NCBI GenBank assembly: GCA_002315975.1 | Contig: DCIK01000014.1 | Coordinates: 1 to 33,456 of the forward strand | DNA length: 33,456 nt | Source of the DNA: Clostridiales bacterium UBA1728 | GTDB lineage: Bacteria > Bacillota > Clostridia > Oscillospirales > Oscillospiraceae | Reading direction: 5' to 3' | In this document: one piece after another, positions 30,207 through 33,456 of the stretch | How the letters are laid out: each line of letters begins with the position of its first letter | Numbering within the stretch: position 1 is the stretch's first letter | Translations under genes and position numbers: made by a program | The notes under the pieces: model-generated | The model's input: only the letters and a program-made list of their open reading frames with translations | Database searches by the model: none | What the model was told of the DNA's origin: nothing

Positions 30207-31292
30207 GTGGAAAACTCATACACAGCAGAGATACTGCCTTTGGCAGCGGATAAAATTAACCAAACCTTTTTCTTTGAAGAACTAATTGATGCCACAGCAA
30301 AACTTGAGGTTTATAAAGAGAAAATAAAGGACAGTAAACTGGACAGTTCCTGGTTTATGCCGACTCTCCAGCAAAAAGAAGCTTTGGCTTCTTCACAACT
30401 GGAAGGGACGCAAGCAACCCTTGACGGCGTTCTGATCAATCAAGTTCTTCCGAATGGCAGAGATATCAATCTTAATGAGGTTCTCAATTACCATCAGGCT
30501 ACTATTCTTGGTTACGACTATTTATCTCGGCACGATTTTTCCGATGAATTTTTCTTTGGTATTCACAAAACTCTCATGGAAGGGAATGTACGCAAGCCTA
30601 AAAAAATTGGGGAGTATCGAACTGAGCAGAATTTTATCGGGCGAAACGATCCGACCCACGCGATTACCTTCATTCCGCCAAAACCGGATGATGTGCCTTT
30701 TCTTATGGGCAATCTCATCAGCTATATGAACAAGCCTGATGATAATTTTCGACCCTTAGTGAGAACCGCAATTATTCATGCCCAACTTGAAACAATCCAT
30801 CCGTTTATGGATGGCAATGGACGAGTAGGCCGTATGCTTATCCCTATGTACCTTTTCGCGCAGGATCAAATCGACTTGCCCTGTTTCTTTATCAGTGAAG
30901 CACTTGAGCGAGATAAGATTCGGTACTACAGTCTCTTGAACGGCATCCGATACAACGGAAACTGGAACGAGTGGATAAAATTCTTTCTGGCTACGGTTAC
31001 GAAACAATGCGAGAAATACATTGACATTATCACAAAAATCAATGATTTGTATGAACGCCATTTGGACTCTGCCCGTAGTCTTGCTCGTTCTTCAGGGATA
31101 GTCGATATAATCAATACCCTTTATCGCTTCCCCATAACAACGGCAAAGCAAATTTCAGAAGTGACAGACATACCTTTGTCAACCGTCAGCAGATACCTGT
31201 CTACGCTGGTCGAGAATAGGTTTATTTATTCGGACAACAAGAGCAGAAATCGCACCTATTACTATTTTGATCTGCTCGATATTCTCCGTTAA
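30207..31292 (+). CDS. Fic family AMP-transferase with N-terminal inhibitory helix and C-terminal winged helix
   Basis: The 361-aa protein carries the Fic core motif HPFMDGNGRVGR at residues 198-209, with catalytic His198 and phosphate-binding Asn204-Gly-Arg. The inhibitory motif (S/T)xxxE(G/N) is present upstream as SSQLEG (Ser62, Glu66, Gly67), so this is a class II Fic protein whose activity is held in check in cis. The last 70 residues (AKQISEVTDIPLSTVSRYLSTLVENRFI) form a winged helix-turn-helix. Fic enzymes attach AMP or other nucleotides to Ser/Thr/Tyr of target proteins. The start is GTG at 30207, with TTAGGAGG eight bases upstream. An operator overlaps its promoter. It is much AT-richer than the left two-thirds of the window. 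Confidence 0.95.
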   Translation: MENSYTAEILPLAADKINQTFFFEELIDATAKLEVYKEKIKDSKLDSSWFMPTLQQKEALASSQLEGTQATLDGVLINQVLPNGRDINLNEVLNYHQATILGYDYLSRHDFSDEFFFGIHKTLMEGNVRKPKKIGEYRTEQNFIGRNDPTHAITFIPPKPDDVPFLMGNLISYMNKPDDNFRPLVRTAIIHAQLETIHPFMDGNGRVGRMLIPMYLFAQDQIDLPCFFISEALERDKIRYYSLLNGIRYNGNWNEWIKFFLATVTKQCEKYIDIITKINDLYERHLDSARSLARSSGIVDIINTLYRFPITTAKQISEVTDIPLSTVSRYLSTLVENRFIYSDNKSRNRTYYYFDLLDILR

Positions 31293-31338
31293 ATACAAAT
31301 TTTTAAAAAGAGGTGGTGCGTATTGCTTGCAGCAAAAA

Positions 31339-31378
31339 GAGCATTGCTCTGATTGTGGGGACAATCAAAACAATGCTC
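31339..31378. repeat. Compound hairpin downstream of fic
   Basis: GAGCATTG pairs with CAATGCTC, and inside it GATTGT pairs with ACAATC around GGGG. It lies 46 bases after the Fic stop. No T-run follows on the plus strand, so it may be an RNA stabiliser or pause rather than a terminator. Confidence 0.5.
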
Positions 31379-31380
31379 GA

Positions 31381-31523
31381 CTCCGAGTATTTCTACTCGT
31401 AATGTGGTAAATCAATTGTAGAAATACTTGGACGTCATGTCAAGAGACCATAGTGCTTCTTTGTGAAAAATACATCAAATTTAGCGTTCTGTGTCTCCGA
31501 GTATTCCTATTCGTAATGTGGTA
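31381..31523 (+). repeat. Two 29-bp direct repeats 114 bp apart
   Basis: CTCCGAGTATTTCTACTCGT followed by AATGTGGTA at 31381-31409 recurs at 31495-31523 with two changes. Each copy holds the small hairpin CGAGTA/TACTCG (the second with a G-T pair). Between Fic and DUF4417 this 330-base gap has no recognisable gene. The repeats could be protein-binding sites, ends of a small insertion, or leaders of short RNAs. Confidence 0.65.
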
Positions 31524-31623
31524 GTTACTTTTTGGATAAATGCTCGGCTGACACAGCCTCGGGGTAAATCTTTTAATATGCACGTTTTTATGCCCCGTTG
31601 ATTGTGCAACAGGAGTCTTTTCT

Positions 31624-32292
31624 ATGTCAAAAGTAAATAGCACCCGAAGCGGGTGCAAAGATGTTTTTCGCGCCTTTTTGGTCAGAGATGCCCAATTCGA
31701 TACAGAATTGGAAATACCTTGCATTGCGCCTGAGCCAAGTCTTCCAGAAAGAATGATTCCTTTTTCAAAAGCTGTCAGCAGTAAGGATTACCAGCAGTGG
31801 GTTCATTTTTACGAAGATGATGTCGAATTTGAGAGGATATGGAACAACCCTGAGCGGTATCTTCCAATCCTCAAAAGGTTTCAGGGAGTCATTTCACCGG
31901 ATTTCAGCCTATACCGAGACATGCCTTTGGTCATGCAGCAGTGGAATACATACAGAGGTCGAGCCATAGGTCACTGGCTTCAAGCGAATGGCGTCCCAGT
32001 AATCCCAAATGTACGTTGGGGTGACGAGCGCACCTATGAGCTCTGCTGTGCGGGTGTTCCGAGAAGAAGCACCATTGCAGTTGGTTCACACGGATGTATC
32101 AAACTTGTTCGTGAACGTGAGTTCTTCAAACGAGGACTTGACTATGCGGTAAAGGCGCTCCGTCCGCAGACGATTATCGTGTACGGTACCGTTCCCGACG
32201 CTATTTTTGACGAATACCGCAATGCCGGAATTCGAATCATTCAATTCGACAGCGATGATATGGCTGCTCACCGAAAGGCGGTGGGTGCTTAA
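31624..32292 (+). CDS. DUF4417 domain protein
   Basis: A 222-aa soluble protein matching the DUF4417 plan common in phages and integrative elements of Firmicutes: KDVFRAFLVRDAQF, IPFSKAVSSKD, WVHFYEDD, GVISPDFSLYRDMP, GHWLQANGVPVIPNVRWGD, SHGCIKL and TIIVYGTVPDAIFDE. Its function is unknown to me; members often sit in small mobile cassettes. AGGAG lies eight bases before the ATG. Its last base overlaps the next start (TAATG), so it is coupled to the downstream protein. A GC-rich hairpin (GCACCC/GGGTGC) lies in its first codons. Confidence 0.9.
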   Translation: MSKVNSTRSGCKDVFRAFLVRDAQFDTELEIPCIAPEPSLPERMIPFSKAVSSKDYQQWVHFYEDDVEFERIWNNPERYLPILKRFQGVISPDFSLYRDMPLVMQQWNTYRGRAIGHWLQANGVPVIPNVRWGDERTYELCCAGVPRRSTIAVGSHGCIKLVREREFFKRGLDYAVKALRPQTIIVYGTVPDAIFDEYRNAGIRIIQFDSDDMAAHRKAVGA

Positions 32293-32774
32293 TGGGCGCT
32301 GGAATTCACGGCGGGTTCGGCAATACATATGGTGCTGCCTTTGGCAGTGCCGATTATATGAAACCAAATGACACTTTCAGCAAGTACATCAAAAATCGTT
32401 CTGATGTGGATGTTGATGGTTTTTATGACATAATCGCACATGGGAATGAATATACCATAGAAGTCCAGCATAATGGGCAAGCCATTCAGATTGACCACAG
32501 AACTGCTGCAAAACTGCTTTCAAGAGACAAGAACTACAAGCAGCAAGGTATTCGCTTGCTGTCGTGTAGCACGGGAAAGATTGATAATGGGTTTGCGCAG
32601 AATCTTGCCAACAAATTAGGTGTTCCGGTCAAAGCCCCAACAGATATCCTTTGGGTTAAGTCGTCCGGGAACTATTATGTTAAGGCTGGCAAGGTCATAA
32701 ACGGTCATTTATATGAAGACGGCTCAAAAGTCGGTAAATTCAAAACATTCTATCCGAACAAGAGGGATAAATAA
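32292..32774 (+). CDS. Putative caspase/CPD-like cysteine-protease domain protein (toxin-like)
   Basis: A 160-aa protein with MGAGIHGGFGNT at the start, then DGFYDIIAHGNE and IRLLSCSTGKIDNGFAQNLANKLGVPVKAPT. The pair of a His in IIAHG and a Cys in LLSCSTG, about 40 residues apart and each after a hydrophobic strand, is the dyad pattern of clan CD proteases (C80/CPD, CHAT, caspase-like), as also seen in C-terminal domains of polymorphic toxins. Length suggests the toxin domain alone, without a secretion or delivery module. It is coupled at both ends (TAATG upstream, TAATG downstream). Whether it is active, or a toxin, is inference. Confidence 0.65.
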   Translation: MGAGIHGGFGNTYGAAFGSADYMKPNDTFSKYIKNRSDVDVDGFYDIIAHGNEYTIEVQHNGQAIQIDHRTAAKLLSRDKNYKQQGIRLLSCSTGKIDNGFAQNLANKLGVPVKAPTDILWVKSSGNYYVKAGKVINGHLYEDGSKVGKFKTFYPNKRDK

Positions 32775-33118
32775 TGAAGTGTGAAAAATGTGGAGCTGAA
32801 ATGCTCAAATATCGTGAAGGCCATTCCTGTGGATATACCTGCCCTAAATGCGGTTGGGGATGGGTTACAAGCTATTTTGAGCCGTATGAAACGGATCAAA
32901 CAGAATACTCTATTATTATTTTCGGGAATATAGCAACAAAAAATAATATCAAGATTGTTGCAGAATATGCAAGCATTAATTACCTTCAGGCAAAAAGACT
33001 GTTAGAGATGCCTGATGCAGTCGTGTTCAGCGGCAAAGCCACAGAAATCCTTGAAAAGAAAAATACTTTGATTGAGAACAGTATCTCATTCAAAATAGCA
33101 CCCGATTTTCCGTATTGA
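32774..33118 (+). CDS. Zinc-ribbon protein, possible immunity partner
   Basis: A 114-aa protein with a zinc ribbon at the start (MKCEKCGAEM...YTCPKCGWGW, CxxC twice) and a C-terminal segment (about 55-110) with ASINYLQAKRLLEMPDAVVFSGKATEILEKKNTLIENSISFKI, like ribosomal L7/L12-type folds that occur in some immunity-like proteins. It starts on the stop codon of the protease-like gene. In toxin cassettes the gene directly after the toxin often encodes its antidote; here this is only positional inference. A short GC-rich hairpin (GGCGGG...CCCCGC) follows 20-30 bases after the stop. Confidence 0.75.
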   Translation: MKCEKCGAEMLKYREGHSCGYTCPKCGWGWVTSYFEPYETDQTEYSIIIFGNIATKNNIKIVAEYASINYLQAKRLLEMPDAVVFSGKATEILEKKNTLIENSISFKIAPDFPY

Positions 33119-33221
33119 GACTTGATGAGGCGGGACGAGTGATCGCCCCGCTATTGACTATATTGCGCTTTGGAGTTCTTTCTTAATACAGTTGAGTGTC
33201 ATATAAGGGGAAAACGATAAT

Positions 33222-33456
33222 ATGTGGAATGACAACGATAAAATAATGACAGTTTTCGATAAGGCAAATGAGGGTAGATCACAATTCCCCTGCCAATGCC
33301 CTATATGCCAAAATCGTTCTGCTCATGTTTATATTCACCGTCACAATGACATGCATTGCGGGATTTGGACATGGTGCAATGAATGTGGTGCATCGTCGCA
33401 TATGAGCGGAGAAACACCGTCTTGGTGGGTAAAGGGCCATTGGCGCTGCAAAACCG
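33222..33456 (+). CDS. Cysteine-rich protein, incomplete (runs off the window)
   Basis: The visible 78 residues start MWNDNDKIMTVFDKANEGRS and hold CQCPICQN, HCGIWTWCNECG and a Trp-rich WWVKGHWRCK, so a zinc-binding fold is likely. AAGGGG lies about 11 bases before the ATG. The gene continues beyond the right edge. It follows the zinc-ribbon gene by 100 bases and may be another accessory or immunity-like protein of the island. I recognise no function. Confidence 0.6.
   Translation, partial: MWNDNDKIMTVFDKANEGRSQFPCQCPICQNRSAHVYIHRHNDMHCGIWTWCNECGASSHMSGETPSWWVKGHWRCKT

Noticed and set aside
31381..31523. CRISPR-like pair of direct repeats
   Set aside because: There are only two copies with an 85-bp spacer and no cas genes. 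A CRISPR array is not supported.
31440..31724. A 94-codon minus-strand frame upstream of DUF4417
   Set aside because: It overlaps the repeats and the DUF4417 start, has no ribosome-binding site and no recognisable content.

Overview
The window looks like chromosome from a gut-type Clostridia, most likely an Oscillospiraceae/Ruminococcaceae relative. The reasons are the high-GC coding style, strong GGAGG ribosome-binding sites, GTG and TTG starts, lipoprotein signal peptides of Gram-positive type, DegV and WYL proteins, and intergenic spaces filled with short GC-rich hairpin repeats. This placement is inference; there is no rRNA marker gene here. No tRNA, rRNA, CRISPR array, complete transposase or integrase was seen.

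Left part (1-10.2 kb), almost all on the minus strand. Read in transcription order it holds a small 33-aa gene, then a five-gene peptide/nickel-type ABC importer operon (two ATPases, lipoprotein binding protein, two permeases) with tight overlaps. A TPR protein, an OmpR-type regulator with its histidine kinase, a DegV lipid-binding protein and a lone OmpR-type regulator follow. The kinase/regulator pair may sense an envelope or nutrient signal, but its targets cannot be read from the sequence.

Middle part (10.2-25 kb). A 222-bp MITE-like element precedes a translationally coupled pair on the plus strand: a WYL-domain regulator and a 1078-aa SWIM zinc-finger/SNF2 helicase. Then come minus-strand genes: a 353-aa uncharacterised protein, a 104-aa protein, a GtrB-like glycosyltransferase coupled to a 606-aa multi-spanning membrane protein (AT-richer, possibly acquired), and a membrane-anchored metallophosphoesterase. 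A DUF4160/DUF2442-HTH pair on the plus strand is bracketed by copies of one repeat. Next is a 1121-aa soluble Ser/Thr kinase with TPR and beta-propeller regions.

Right part (25-33.5 kb). It holds a lipoprotein alpha/beta hydrolase, a metallo-beta-lactamase-fold hydrolase and an 858-aa coiled-coil protein of unknown function. After about 29.6 kb comes a clearly AT-rich accessory segment: a Fic protein under a promoter with an evident palindromic operator, a DUF4417 protein, a small caspase/CPD-like putative protease or toxin, a zinc-ribbon protein and a truncated cysteine-rich protein. The last group is arranged like a toxin/immunity cassette on a mobile island.

Four repeat families tie the window together: (1) a TIR-bearing MITE with TA flanks and several relics; (2) GTGTCA...GTCCCC palindromes resembling REP elements; (3) GGCTCG-CGAGCC hairpins; (4) CCCTCCCC-GGGGAGGG hairpins. 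The most system-like candidates are the WYL-SWIM/SNF2 pair, the kinase-TPR-propeller protein, and the Fic/DUF4417/protease-like/zinc-ribbon island.
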